64,000 nucleotides of DNA from Favolaschia claudopus. Taxonomy: Eukaryota; Basidiomycota; Agaricomycetes; Agaricales; Mycenaceae. Of this stretch, positions 21,943-32,874 are shown in pieces. The position numbers and the translations under genes were made by a program. Each line of letters begins with the position of its first letter. Within the stretch, counting starts at the first letter, position 1. The stretch is from assembly GCA_037176885.1 (NCBI GenBank), contig JAWWNJ010000099.1, positions 124,001 through 188,000 of the forward strand. Direction: 5' to 3'. The notes below the pieces were generated by a model. The model had not been told where the DNA came from. It did not search any database and was given only the letters and a program-made list of their open reading frames with translations.

Positions 21943-22706
21943 GTGCTGCTATACAGAACATCGTTCGGCCGAATTCAAAGCGTGGACTTGATGGCAACCG
22001 TACTACACGTCCCGCAAATCTGTGGACAGAATTTCGACACCATCCATATCTGCGATGCTCTATCGCGGCGGCTTCAGGTCATGGGTCGAACTCCAGACGA
22101 AGAGCAAGTTTACGGGCTCTTCTTGTTCGACAAGCTGCTCCAGGAGTCGGGTCGGCGTCTTCGAGATTGGCCAACCATGCCACTGGCTCAACGCGATTGG
22201 GCCGCCGAAGTCATGAACCCGCTCATTGCAGACCAGCTCGACTATAATCGTGATGACGAGCGGGAGCAAGCCGAACGTCTCTCCGCTTTGCTCAATTTGG
22301 AGCAGCGCGCTGCATATGATAAGATCATCGACTCTGTTCACGAAAAGTCCGGCAAGCTGTATTTTCTCAATGGGCCTGGCGGTACTGGTAAAATATTTGT
22401 CTACAAAACTGTCTGCCATTCCCATGCAGCGAGGAGAACATCGTGCTCCGTGTAGCGTCCTCCGGTATCGCTGCTTTGCTTATGCCTGGTGGTCGTACCG
22501 CACACTTTGTCCTCAAAATTCTCATTGATGGCCTTAACGCGGAGTCTTTCTGCGGTATTCCCCAAAACACCCAACGTGCTGATCTCCTACGCCGCACCAC
22601 CCTGATTATCTGGGATGAGATTGGTATGCAGCATCGTCATGCTATCGAGGCACTTGAACGTATCTGCATTTTCTCGACAGCTACACCACATTTCGAGGTG
22701 ATCTAA
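21943..22706 (+). pseudogene. Helitron Pif1-like helicase fragment
   Basis: Helitron rolling-circle transposons encode a Rep nuclease fused to a Pif1-family helicase; this is an N-terminal piece of the helicase. Readable blocks are IHICDALSRRLQVMGRTP, VYGLFLFDKLLQESGR, LSALLNLEQRAAYDKII, and the Walker A region LYFLNGPGGTGKI, where Ile replaces the usual Thr/Ser after Lys. After a frameshift near 22435 come VLRVASSGIAALLMPGG, GRTAHFVLKI and the Walker B block LIIWDEIGMQHRHAIE. The coding signal ends near 22690. The Rep domain and later helicase motifs are absent. The Walker A substitution, shift and truncation all rule out activity. No TC/CTRR Helitron ends were identified. Confidence 0.8.
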
Positions 22707-22972
22707 AGTGCGAAATGTGTCAAACAAACCTGTAGAAATAGTTTGAGGCGATTTCTCACCGTGACAGTACCGTGACTCGGGCGATTTTTGAGCGACAAAT
22801 TGCCTTTTTTGGAGGTTTTCCACGGTTTTAGCGCCATTTTGATGGCGCAGAAGTACAACGTGACCGTGACTGGCGCAGACGTCGGCGACGCGACGGACCC
22901 CATCGTGACCGTGACCGTTGCCTACCCGGCCTACAGGCACGTACAGTATGTTTGGTGCATGAGTGTAACTTG
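22707..22972. other. no recognisable gene
   Basis: The sequence is anonymous, with several GTGACCGTGAC-type motifs (22738-22915), between the helicase fragment and the hAT MITE. Confidence 0.3.
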
Positions 22973-23554
22973 TAGTGTTGCCGCGGCTCGGCTCGGCTCC
23001 GGCTAGCCGACCGAGCTGAGCTATTTTAAGCTGAGCTGAGCCAGCCGTTGCAAGGGCGGCTCCACGTGGCTCGGCTCAGGCTCAGCCGCAGCTCGAGCAC
23101 ATTTTTGTTCAACTTGCGGTCCCGTTGCCCAACGGATACAAATGCGGTTTAAATACACATCTACCATTCCCCAATGCCCCTCACCTCCAGACTTCACCTC
23201 TGGGCCGTCATTTGTGGCGCTTTCGTCACCATGAGAAAATGTGTTTAAAAATAAATTTAATAAAGATTTAGCGAGTAACGTGGCTCGCAGGTGTCGACAG
23301 CGTCAACATAGCCTGTGAGTATTCTCAAAAGACTAGAAAGGGTGTCTGTATGTTTTTCTATGTTCTGCGGTCCATATACAGTGCTCAAATTGCAGCTTTG
23401 TGAAAAGCTTGCTGAGCCGTTGCTGAGCCGTGGGTGAGCCGCAAGCCACGTAAGCCAGCCGTCAAAAATAGCTCGGCTCGGCTTTTTGCGGTGATGGCTC
23501 TGGAGCCATCAAAAGCCGAGCCGAGCTAGCCGAAGCCGAGCCGCGGCAACACTA
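22973..23554. mobile_element. 582-bp non-autonomous hAT MITE
   Basis: It starts TAGTGTTGCCGCGGCTCG and ends with the inverse. These are the same termini as the full hAT at 40650-46461. Both ends are packed with GAGCCG/CGGCTC motifs, and ACGTGGCTCGGCTC near the left matches the large element. Flanking copies AGTGTAAC (22962-22969) and AGTGTAAG (23555-23562) suggest an imperfect 8-bp duplication, although three extra bases separate the left one from the terminus. The interior has no transposase. Confidence 0.75.
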
Positions 23555-23556
23555 AG

Positions 23557-23736
23557 TGTAAGGGGAGAAGGGCCCAGGAGCCAATAACAAACCTGGGGAT
23601 CAGAGATCCCCAGCGGACTACTTATATACAGGAGGTGACGTAAAATATGACATAAGTGAGCACACAGCATGATGTCTTGGAGACAGAGAACTTCTGCCCA
23701 AGTCAAAGGACGTCCTAGCTGTGGAATCCCCTGACA
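23557..23736 (-). repeat. probable Copia LTR (minus orientation)
   Basis: On the minus strand the sequence begins TGTCAGGGG and ends CCCCTTACA, a TG...CA unit of 180 bp. It is preceded by a polypurine tract, GAAGAGGGGGTGA (minus strand, 23737-23749). It contains a 21-bp palindrome (23593-23613, CTGGGGATC with its inverse). The matching second LTR is not in the window. Confidence 0.5.
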
Positions 23737-23857
23737 TCACCCCCTCTTCAAGATTCGTCGCCTCGACGAAGACCAATGCCCAGTAGAATTGTTGGAAATA
23801 GGATCGCGACGCCGCGCAACTGTCACTTGCCTTTGTTAACCCCCTATCCGTCGCCAA
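23737..23857 (-). pseudogene. Copia pol C-terminal tail remnant
   Basis: Just upstream of the LTR on the minus strand one reads DRGLTKAS and, close to the polypurine tract, VFVEATNLEEGVMSG. These resemble the LTKAL segment and the NLEEGV tail that end Copia RNase H in fungi. The rest of the element is missing. Frames between the two motifs do not align well, so this is a short decayed end. Confidence 0.4.
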
Positions 23858-24452
23858 CTCGCCGTACTCATAAACCCGTTGTATCCACTAGTCTCGTAAA
23901 CAAGACTTTATAAACTTTTTTGAAGATAGTTCAAACGTATATAGAGTCTTGGACGCGTGAGGGGGGTCGGCTGAGAAGCGTCAATTGATGGCTCGGCTTG
24001 ATCACGGCTTCCTTTCTAGGAAAGTCGCTAGGACGGCCATCACACACCGAAAGCTTTGCGCATTCGCATTGAGCGCGGTGGTCAAGTTCGCCGCTAGAAC
24101 TAACGTGTATGAGGGCTCGGTGAGGGTAGAAGTTGATCTTCAGAGTATATGCGCACAATATCTCGCCGACAGTTTATGAATCGAGTATAAGTGGGTTTTC
24201 ACCCACTGAAGGAAAATTTGACCTTAAACCGCTGCTAAAAACTAAAGCAACCGGGTCATAGCACGCATAGAGTACCTCGAACATATTTTTGAGGCTCAAA
24301 GGGTTACAAGGATGCTCAGAGGTATCGAAAGTAGGAGCAGTTGCCTGATTTAGCAGAGTTTCCCAATTTGGAAGGGTTTCCAAATGGAGTGAATTTCAGA
24401 CTCCGCCAGTGATCTTGTCGCTTCTCCACGGGACCCCTTAACAAGTCCATGC
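23858..24452. other. no recognisable gene; contains a dispersed repeat
   Basis: Positions 24359-24450 match 63252-63340 in inverted orientation (shared ATTCACTCCATTTGGAAAC and GGGGTCCCGT type blocks). No coding signal is convincing. Confidence 0.4.
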
Positions 24453-24692
24453 CTATGTATCCACCTGTTTTCGTAGTCTCTTGTATTCCCGTTCCCCCAC
24501 GAATACTCGTTCCCGCAACTCACCTTCGTGTGCTCGTCCCATTTCTACAAGAATGAACGATCTTTCAAAATCCTGGATCGCCACGGAAGAGTAGGTTGCC
24601 CTGGGAGTTAATCCGCGAATCAGACGCAGACACTGCACCGCCTCGCCGTGCCGTCTGTTGTCGACGTCCCCTTTCAGGTCGAATAGCATCAA
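24453..24692 (-). CDS. hypothetical short ORF, divergent from the coiled-coil gene
   Basis: A 79-codon minus-strand frame, rich in charged residues (FERSFILVEMGRAHEGE, FVGEREYKRLRKQVDT). A second frame upstream (24843-24620) reads ASHVQRLKQQRAG and a Pro/Ser-rich part and could be a preceding exon. I recognise no family. The pair would share a divergent promoter of about 150 bp with the gene at 24848, if either is real. Confidence 0.2.
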   Translation of the reverse strand: MMLFDLKGDVDNRRHGEAVQCLRLIRGLTPRATYSSVAIQDFERSFILVEMGRAHEGELRERVFVGEREYKRLRKQVDT

Positions 24693-24847
24693 TGGCCATA
24701 GGCGTCGGAGCTACTGAACGTGGAGAGGGGGACGGGATGGCAGTGGGCATGGCCACCGAGGGGGCATAAGGAGTAGATCGACTGCATTTGGTCCCTGCCC
24801 TCTGCTGCTTCAAACGTTGTACGTGCGAAGCGAGCAAAACCATCGGA

Positions 24848-25715
24848 ATGGACCTCGACCCCTCTTCCTCGAACGAAACTGCTCGGCCGCAGAGAAAGGT
24901 GCGCCCTACACCATCTCAGGAGTATCGCCTGACCATCCTCCAGCGTACTGCTAATGAACACACTCCGGACAAATACCGCGCAATATCCAACCCTCAGCGC
25001 GGAGAGCTCGATTCCGTAAGCTCCGCTCGAATTCTGCGTCAGCCGCCATCCTCACACATTCTTTAGGCGCGTCAGGCAGTCCGAGAAGCGCAGCACGCCA
25101 ACCTCAGTCTTGCCGCCGATGCCGACGCTGCTCGCGCTGCTCTCGCGGCCGCACAGGCAGCAAACATAGAAATGACCAATCGGCTGCTCGCCATGCAGGC
25201 GGAGCTCATCGAAAAGTCCCAGGCCATCGCCGATATGCAGCACCACGAGGGCCAGATGGAAGCGCAATTTATATCCGACCAGGGGAAACTGGATACGCTG
25301 GTAAGTATGCATTTTAGGTTCACGTCAACCGTTATTGAAGCCACCAAAGCTCCAGCAGTATAGCAGTCTATTCCAACAAATCAACGACACTCAGCAGCTG
25401 TTGATGCAGCGAAACGCAGCGGACGAAATCGCCCAGCTTCGTGCAAACAGCCGAATTCAAGCTCAAAAGACGCCCCAGAAACAGACGACCCCTCGCCGCT
25501 CAAAACGGCTCAACATGAGCCCCCTCGCGAACAGCGGTGTACGCACAATCGAAATCCCACTCGACCCTATCCCGATGGCTGAAGCACCCGAGCCCGCGCC
25601 CAGCACCTCGCGCCCAAAAATTAGTGCTTCTCCAGCATTGGCTCAATTGTTAAACGAGCAGGAGGAAAAGGGGGAAGGGACTTCGAGTGGTCGTCGCAAT
25701 GGTAGACATTATTGA
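24848..25715 (+). CDS. hypothetical coiled-coil protein, three exons
   Basis: Exons 24848-25015, 25067-25300 and 25341-25715 join in phase 0 across two clean GT-AG introns (51 and 40 nt; donors GTAAGC and GTAAGT). They encode 258 residues. The start MDLDPSSSNETARPQRK is followed by a basic segment. Exon 2 is a heptad-rich, Ala/Gln/Glu coiled coil (AAQAANIEMTNRLLAMQ, ELIEKSQAIADMQHHE). Exon 3 continues coiled (LQQYSSLFQQINDTQQLL) into a basic patch (TTPRRSKRLNMSP) and a Pro/Ser/acidic tail (LLNEQEEKGEGTSSGRR). There is no signal peptide or membrane segment. I do not recognise a family. Intact frames and introns argue for a real gene, although dispersed repeats lie on both sides and it could be an element-borne ORF. 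Confidence 0.6.
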
Positions 25716-26369
25716 ATAAACTAGACTTGAACTCCGATGTATTTGTAACAAAATTGCAAGCAAAGAATCTTCTCCATTATGTATGTCGTGCTCTGAGTCG
25801 GGCCTTTCCTTTGTACCCGGATTACACCGTAGCGTAGCACGGGTGACTGCTAGTATTTTATGTAAAGAAAGCAGCTTAAACACGCCCACCTTCTCCACCT
25901 CATATCTCGGTCAATTCTTGCTCAATCCATTTGGTTGTAAGCTTGTTGGAAAGCGGTTACACGGGGCTACCGAACGGCCGGCACAAAATTGTGCCGTGTT
26001 CCCGAATGACGATCCGCATGGAGCCGAACTTCTCAAACAGGGTCAAGCCGAACCAAAGTGGTTTTACCCTCGTTTTCAGTCAATTTTGGGCGCATTTTGA
26101 ACAGTCTAAATTGCTACATTAAGCAGAAATTGGAGGCAAACAGGTCTGCAATTTCACCTTTTAAAAAGAGTGAGATCAAATGGCTTGCATTCAAGTTTGA
26201 TCCATCGATGTGAGTTTCATTTTTCCGCCACGGGAGTGTGCTTGCCTTGCATTTTGATTTTTCAGACCTCGTTGCCTGTGGCTTCAAGGATCATCTAGAT
26301 TGATATGAGTGTGATCTAATCTGATTGAGTTCTGCCGAATGACGCATTTTCGACGCGTTCAAGATCGTC
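25716..26369. other. non-coding; contains a dispersed repeat
   Basis: Positions 25853-25927 resemble 63047-63118 (ATTTTATGTA then AGAAAGC, CCTTCTCCACCTC, CAATTCT). No gene is seen. Confidence 0.4.
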
Positions 26370-26891
26370 TTGAGATGGAGGCTTGTCACCGACTTCCGAA
26401 TGCAAGGTCACTGCTGGCGACTCAAGCGTTCATTGTATGGTCTTAAACAAGCTGGGAGAACTTGGAACAGGACTTTTGACACAGAGATTCTAAAACTCGG
26501 ATTTCATCGCTTGAATTCAGAGACCTGCCTTTATGTTTATAAAGAAGGCAAACAGACTTGTTTTGTTGTGGTCTATGTTGATGATCTTCTTGTTGCTGCA
26601 ACTTCTAAAGAATTCTCTTCCAAAGTCAAAAGAATGCTTTCATCTACTTTTAAGATGCGAGACCTAGGTCCAGCCAAATACCTCCTTGGGATCGAGATCA
26701 TTCGAAACCGTAACAAGCGCACCATTGCACTGAACCAGCGTCAGTATATTGACAAAGTCCTTTCTCGCTATGGCATGACAGACTGCAAACCTGTATTCAC
26801 GCCTATGTCTACTGGAACCCCGCTCACAGAGAATGACCCTGATGACGACAGTATCATTACCCATATAGGTGGTCTGGACAGAGGCACATAG
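26370..26891 (+). pseudogene. Copia reverse transcriptase fragment
   Basis: A 173-codon open frame covers the middle and end of a Copia (RVT_2) reverse transcriptase: HCWRLKRSLYGLKQAGRTW, FHRLNSETCLYVYK, the catalytic block VVYVDDLLVAATS, then FKMRDLGPAKYLLGIEI, NQRQYIDKVLSRYGM and KPVFTPMSTGTPL. There is no internal stop or shift, so the copy is not old. The N-terminal RT motifs, integrase, protease and RNase H are all missing. The homology breaks at about 26397 and 26866. No LTRs flank it. It could derive from the same family as the minus-strand LTR at 23557-23736, but the orientation is opposite. Confidence 0.85.
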
Positions 26892-28488
26892 TTGCCTCCA
26901 TTCACAACAAAAACAAGGATATTGAATGAGCAATTGTTATATTTCATCTGTAGATCAAAAACAAGGATATTAATTACTGGACCGCGTCCCTCCTTCCGGC
27001 GTACGTCAAAGTCAGGCGCTCGATGACAACAGCTTTCTGCGCAACTACTGATCAACAGAAAGCTTCGAAACGATGCTCAAAAGACTCACCTCAGACTGTA
27101 GCGGCGCTGCGGTAGAACATCTGTGACAAGTACTAGTTAGCAAAGACGACACTATAAGATAGACGTCACCCCGATCCGCCACGTGGTTATGTAAGCCAAA
27201 ACATCATGTCAACAAAGTCCTTATAACTCTGGGCACAACAACATATTGATAATTCTAAGACCACCAAACTGTAGCTAAGAGGTCTATCTACCATTTGATG
27301 GAACGGATTCAGCCAATAATTCCTTGTTGAAAAGTTAAATATATTATCAGCGACTGGGTTCTGGGCCACCTTAGCATCTTTGGCCTCGTATCGGCTGAGG
27401 GAGGATACCTCACACCTACAGTGGTAGTCTAAAATATGTCCCTACATCCTAGAAGGTTTATCAGATTTTCTGGGGGGATCGAGAGAGATATGCATGGCAC
27501 GTTGAATATTTGTTTATGAGATGTCTAAAAATAGGAAAACTGAGCTAGCGGGCCACCCACCTAGAATATTCCCTAGGGGTGTAAATTGTCCCTGTAAAGG
27601 ACACGAGGCTATACATTGAGGTCTGAAGACCAGCTGTAAATCGCCAGAATGCCCGTTGGTATTGTGGTTGGAGGGCGCTGAGTCGGGTGCGAAACAGTGG
27701 TCTAAAAATAAGAATTCGGATTCACACGCCTACCTCCCGACAGAAAACCTCCCACACTGTGTGATTGACAGCTCGGTATCCCTTAAAAACTCACTTGCAG
27801 CAGCGCTCAGGCTCATACTCGAACCTACCGACTGCACGGAGGGAGATCTTGACTTGATCATGTTGAAATCACAAAATGGCCCACTACCTCGTCCGGCCCA
27901 CTAGCCAGTCGCAGATAATAAGGTGATCTTTCCAAAAAAGGCAACCCATTCTAAAAAGCTTCCAAACTCAATTTCGACGTGTTTGGGCCCATCTTGCGAA
28001 AAATCCTTCCAACATTTGGCGGATTACATAAGCTTACATACACAGTACACGTGATATATCCGCGATCATAGACGCGACGCGACGCGCCATGTAAGCTTTG
28101 GAATACACTGTTTAGTGTGAGGAAAGTATGACTCGGCCCTCCCTCTCAGATATGCTAGACCAGCACCAGGACTTAGTCATCTACTGTATCCTCTGTGTAC
28201 CTTCCCCCCAACAGAGGTCAGACTGCGGATTGAACTAGGATTCAAACTTAGAGTCAGACATATGCAAGATGTATTTACTTAATGGGTGGGGCGGCCGGTG
28301 GCCCGAGAGCCTCCAGTTTCTTACTTAAGCTGTGAACCTCTCTTTTTTTTAAAAAAAGTTCCCAAGACCTCAAAATCGCAAACGGAGTAACAAGCCTTCA
28401 GGATTTGGCGGGTGGCTGTGCAAACGTAATGCTTATATAAGGGTGCTGACGTCTATCTTATGCCGAAGTCACTCACCACACTGTGCAG
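26892..28488. other. no recognisable gene
   Basis: Several short frames exist (27656-27904 plus, 27187-27369 minus) without known motifs or splice logic. GACGTCTATCTTA at about 28449 and its inverse TAAGATAGACGTC at about 27155 are 1.3 kb apart and may be termini of something decayed, but no further pairing is visible. Confidence 0.35.
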
Positions 28489-29659
28489 AGGGAAGGTTTT
28501 GAAATTCATGATGTTGTTCAGGACCTTGTGTTAGGTATTTCGTCGTCATTTGTGTTGAATTTCATGATCTTTTGTCGGATTTCATGACGAAACGTTATGA
28601 TCCGGGGTCCTGAAATTCCTAACGACTGTGGGCCCGTTCCTAACGTTTTTTCATGACATTTTGTCATGATCTTCGCAATGATTCGTCCGGAAGTACCACC
28701 GAGCTAGCCAGCTATCCCGACACCTTACTCCTTATCAAACTCCATGGAAGAGGTATAAGACAGGATATATTTCAAGTACTGGACAATACAGTTGCAGTAC
28801 TACTAGTATAATAATACTCTGACCTTCAAAATCTCGCCACCGTCGCGATCAGCCGTACTTGATCAGCTTGCGTGGCTCGGAAACACACTATGGAGAATGA
28901 AAAAGAGGTAGAGAAGGGAAGCAACTCACCGGGTTAGACAGATCACTGAATGCTCTGTCGTCATCAGAGAGCTAAATTACCACGACAGAGAAAGAGCGCA
29001 TTAATGAGCTACAATGCACTCTCGTAGTATCACTCACAATAATACCCTGCCCAACCACTTCATCCCGGCTCATCCTTCGCCACCCCTTAATCCTTTGAGA
29101 GTCTTGCGCACTGCATAGAGATCTAGCTCGGTTACGGCGGTGTGGATTGGTCCTAGAGGGCGGTGACGTAGGAAGGAGGCGTGGTCCGTTGCAGCAGAGT
29201 GTGTTGGCGAGAGTGACGGCGGCGGCGGCGCTCTACGATGGTGACTTGGAGGGAGGTCATGGTGGGGGGAGGCAAGAGGCGTCGTGAGCGGCCGCAGCAT
29301 ATGTGTACATGTGCTGCGGATGTGGAGCAATGCTGTAAGTGACGTCATTGACTCGGCAGCTCGGCCGCAGGACTTGAACAAAAATTTGCTGGTTTTTAGA
29401 GGCCGAAATTCGTGATGTTTCGTCGTGAATGCAGGTTCAAGATTTTTATGTCACTTTTTGAAAGAGAATTATATGCATTATCCTGTAATGTGGTCCCGCA
29501 GTTGAATATGAGTGCGGTATCACACCTTGTAACTTTTAGAAGTTTTGGAGCATCATGAAACCAGTCTTGAAATTCATGACGTGTATTCTAACGAAACATC
29601 AGGAATCTTGAATTTCAAGACGATGATCTTGAATTTCATGACGAATACTTCTCACAGTG
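28489..29659. mobile_element. non-autonomous CACTA (EnSpm-like) element, copy 2, complete
   Basis: 1171 bp starting CACTGTGCAG and ending TTCTCACAGTG, flanked by a 3-bp duplication CCA (28486-28488 and 29660-29662). The CACTG terminus plus a 3-bp TSD is the CACTA signature. Motifs GAATTTCATGAC, GAAATTCATGA and TTTCATGACGAAA recur within about 150 bp of each end in both orientations. No transposase is encoded; the autonomous partner is not in the window. Confidence 0.75.
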
Positions 29660-31021
29660 CCAGCGGAGAATCAGATACAAGGTGAACTTGATGCAACTCG
29701 CCTGTGCTATGTACTCGGCCACCTTTTTAGCCGAGCTCGACACGGTGACACCGCACACCCGATCCACCATAGTCCCCAGGTAGCATCGATTCATGGACCT
29801 GATGGTTTTCCTTGGAAACTGAGTAGTGAGAGGGAGATATTAGCTGAGATAGAGCGGACAGCGGCGGGGCCAATGGGGAGGAGAGTCCTGTGGGCGAAGA
29901 TGACTTGGGTTGGACAGAAGGACCATCGTGGTGGGAGGAGAGTAGCGCTGTGCTGCAAACTCAATTGTTAATAACAATGCTATATAGCACATGTTATTAA
30001 CATGTTATTAGCTGCTAGGCTGAGGACCGTCCAAAACCCCATGCTATTTATTGCTATAAATTCAAGCAGCACTGTGGGTGTCTGAGGGACCATCCTGCCA
30101 TTCATTTGAGTGGTCATGGAAGGATAGAAGGTTTAAATTCGATTTTCAATGAGATGGTGGAGAAATTTCCTTTTCTGGTGCTAATCGAGTCCAGCCGGCG
30201 CTTGCCGAGTCTCCGAATTGGGCTAATAGATCGAAATTTGTGTTCAGATGAGCATTCCTTGCTATAACAGCCTTCCAAGATGTTTTCTAGACATTTTCAC
30301 AGAGGCATGTACCTCTTGCAGGTCATTCCCCCTGGATGTACGCCGCTAGACGATCAACTAAGCAGGCGAGATCAGGCCGAGTGGTGGCAGGAGGTCAATG
30401 GGGTCGCAGCGCATTGCCCTTCGCGAGTAAATTTAAATCATGCCGATTTTACCCTCGCATGTGGCTATGTCGCAAATTTATTTTTCTTGTTATCGCCCGA
30501 TCGTACCCGATAGCAGCCCGACAGTGCCCGATCAGGACGCTATCGGGCAACTATCGAGGTGCAATCGGGCCACTATCGGGCACGGTGGGGTATATGCCAG
30601 TAATTGGCTGGAAACTGAGAGCTTGAATTTGGAACATCATCGGAGCCATAAGGGAAGTCAAAACTCACAGCCAAACGGTAGAAACGTCGTGACTCACTCA
30701 CTGAGGTGTAGAACTAGTGGATACTCTGCAGCAGCGCCGACTTTCGATGGGGGTGCAATTCGCTAAACTAAGACGCCAAACAGGAAGGCAATCATATGTT
30801 TTAATCTGCCGCATGTGTTCCAAAAAAGGTAAACACTGTTAAATTGATGGTATTTTGAAGATTAATTCACTCACCCACTGTGTGATAGCTTACCCCAAGT
30901 TTATATCATGAAAGTTGTAGCAAACACACTGTAAATGAACCCTTCATCGCTCAAAGTTCCTTGACCATCGTAATTTGTGGGAAAAAACGCCGAATTCGGT
31001 TACTTTTGGTAACTGCGAGTA
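29660..31021. other. no recognisable gene
   Basis: The frame 29657-29971 (plus) and those near 30300-30760 lack motifs. Positions 30490-30585 hold a cluster of CCCGAT and ATCGGGC units in both orientations (see findings). Confidence 0.4.
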
Positions 31022-31023
31022 TA

Positions 31024-32441
31024 CAGTGTAGTACGGCTCGATGGTGATCAACTTTGATGTTTTCGATCTATGCTCCGCATTTGTATCGCAAAAATCCTGG
31101 AACTCGTGTAGGCACTACTAGAGCATATAACAAGTAGGTATTGAGTATAATTATGGGTACTTTCGTATGAGAGGAAGTGCGATGAACGACACAAAATTTT
31201 GATCCCAAATGTCACGTTTCGGGGTCCTTGGTGAAACGGATGTCACACGTCACCTTCCTCATTCAGCTCATCCTCCTCCTCCGAATCCTCATCCTCCACG
31301 ACCGGTAGCTTCGGTTTCTTGCCCAATTTCGGCTTTGGGGGAAGGTCCTTCTTCTTCACGCCGGTTTCCTGCAGCTTAGAGCATTCCGCCACCCAGTTCT
31401 CAACAGCAGCAGCGTGCTGGCGCTTCATCTCAGCCCATTCCAGCCCAATCTCTGCTCGCAACTCTTTCCTTCGCTCCCGCTCGACCCGCTTCTTCTCCTT
31501 CCCCGCTTCCTTCGCCTTCTTCCCCTCGCTGATCTCATTCACCTTGGCAACAAACTCGGCTGATGAGAGGCACTGAGCTTTGCCTTGAAAAAGCTTTGCT
31601 CGCTCCGTCACTTGTTTCTCCTCCTGCAATCGCAGTGCCTGGTTCATCTTCTTCAACCCCATGGCATACTGCTCTATCTGTCGATGGATGAATGGGAAGC
31701 CTCGATCCGCGGATTCACGCATGAACTGGACGAGTGCCCACTCCGTGACGATGGGGACCTTTTGCTTCTTTTGATTGGCTTGTCGAATACTCTGTCCACC
31801 ATGTACTCGTCGAGATAGTGTCATGTAAGGAATCCCGTATTTGAAAGAGAGATCAGAGACAGTTTTGGGCTTGCCTAAGATGGCGGGCTTGACGCGCTCC
31901 CTGTCCCACTCCTGCACCGCCGCCGCTATATTTGCCTCCTTCTTTCGACTGGCCTCCTGGGCTTTGACCCGATCGGACTTTGCGCGGTACACCATGAGAA
32001 CTGGACAGTAGGGATTGGCTAGAGAAGACGGAGAGAGGTGATGGACAGACGCGTCAACAAACACCTGTCACGCTTCCACGTGCATGATCTTGTCCATTTC
32101 CTTTCGGCCGCATCTTTTGTCCGATCCTCTCACACATGCGGAAGGAAACATACCTAAGATCAAGGCCTTTATGCCGGAATTTGTTTTGAGACGAAAAGTG
32201 CCCCCATTGAAGTAGGATCACGGAGAAGAAAGTCGGTGATTCCTTGATTTGTCGCGTATTGACACAAAACTTGGCCTCAAACGATACTTGTCTCTTTTTT
32301 GCATTCAGAATTAATACAGTAGGTAGGGCTAGCATAGATAATGATATTCTAATACAAGGGACAAGCCTCCGGTGAAGAGGTGTGGTGAAAAAAAAATAAT
32401 CACCAAGGAACACTCCTTCCCCATTGAGCCGTACTACACTG
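31024..32441 (-). mobile_element. 1.4-kb pogo-like (Tc1/mariner) element, TA target, HTH-only ORF
   Basis: Ends are CAGTGTAGTACGGCTCGATGG and the inverse with one mismatch, flanked by TA (31022-31023 and 32442-32443). The interior encodes one intact ORF with a psq/CENP-B-type DNA-binding region and no DDE domain. About 375 bp of non-coding sequence lies upstream of the ORF and 220 bp downstream. Confidence 0.75.
31243..31995 (-). CDS. HTH (psq/CENP-B-type) DNA-binding protein of a pogo-like element, no DDE domain
   Basis: The ATG at 31995-31993 opens a 250-residue frame; an upstream ATG at 32064 adds 23 residues of less typical sequence. The N-terminus (VYRAKSDRVKAQEASRKKE, AAAVQEWDRERV) leads into a psq-type helix-turn-helix (TVSDLSFKYGIPYMTLSRR), then a CENP-B-like segment (VPIVTEWALVQFMRESADR, GFPFIHRQIEQYA). 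In pogo transposases this region binds the terminal repeats and is followed by a DDE catalytic domain. Here the remainder is a long charged helix (KEAGKEKKRVERERRKELR) and an acidic tail (EDEDSEEEDELNEEGDV). The frame is complete and uninterrupted. It could act as a TIR-binding repressor or a recruited DNA-binding protein; that is inference. Confidence 0.75.
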   Translation of the reverse strand: MVYRAKSDRVKAQEASRKKEANIAAAVQEWDRERVKPAILGKPKTVSDLSFKYGIPYMTLSRRVHGGQSIRQANQKKQKVPIVTEWALVQFMRESADRGFPFIHRQIEQYAMGLKKMNQALRLQEEKQVTERAKLFQGKAQCLSSAEFVAKVNEISEGKKAKEAGKEKKRVERERRKELRAEIGLEWAEMKRQHAAAVENWVAECSKLQETGVKKKDLPPKPKLGKKPKLPVVEDEDSEEEDELNEEGDV

Positions 32442-32874
32442 TATGACGCACAAAAAATTCAGACCACTTTTTTTTTTCTGAGTCTTTCTATGTGGTTTTC
32501 TCACCAAACGGGACACTTTTCAAAAATTTCGGAGGAAAATCTGGCCAGCACAGCCACAGGATAGTCATCTCGGCACGCTTCGGCAGCTCGCTTAACGGTG
32601 GGACCTGTCAACCTGTGGCGCGATGGGTGACAGGCAGTGTGGAAGGTGGTTTTCAAAGCGAAAACCAAAATTTCAGAGCAGAAACAGCGAGAATGGCTAG
32701 TCCGAGTCTCGGAAACCCAGACGTTTAGCCGGAATCCGAGAGGGCTCGGAGCTCTTTCCAGCTCTCTTTCCTGATCTGTGATTACTACCGAAATACTACA
32801 GTACAATGAGCGTTTGACGTTTGATTGATTTTGAAGGTGATGGGAAAATGGGCGGCTAAACCGTAAAATGGTCA
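32442..32874. other. no recognisable gene
   Basis: Short frames only. This is probably decayed repeat sequence between the pogo-like element and nested MITEs. Confidence 0.3.
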
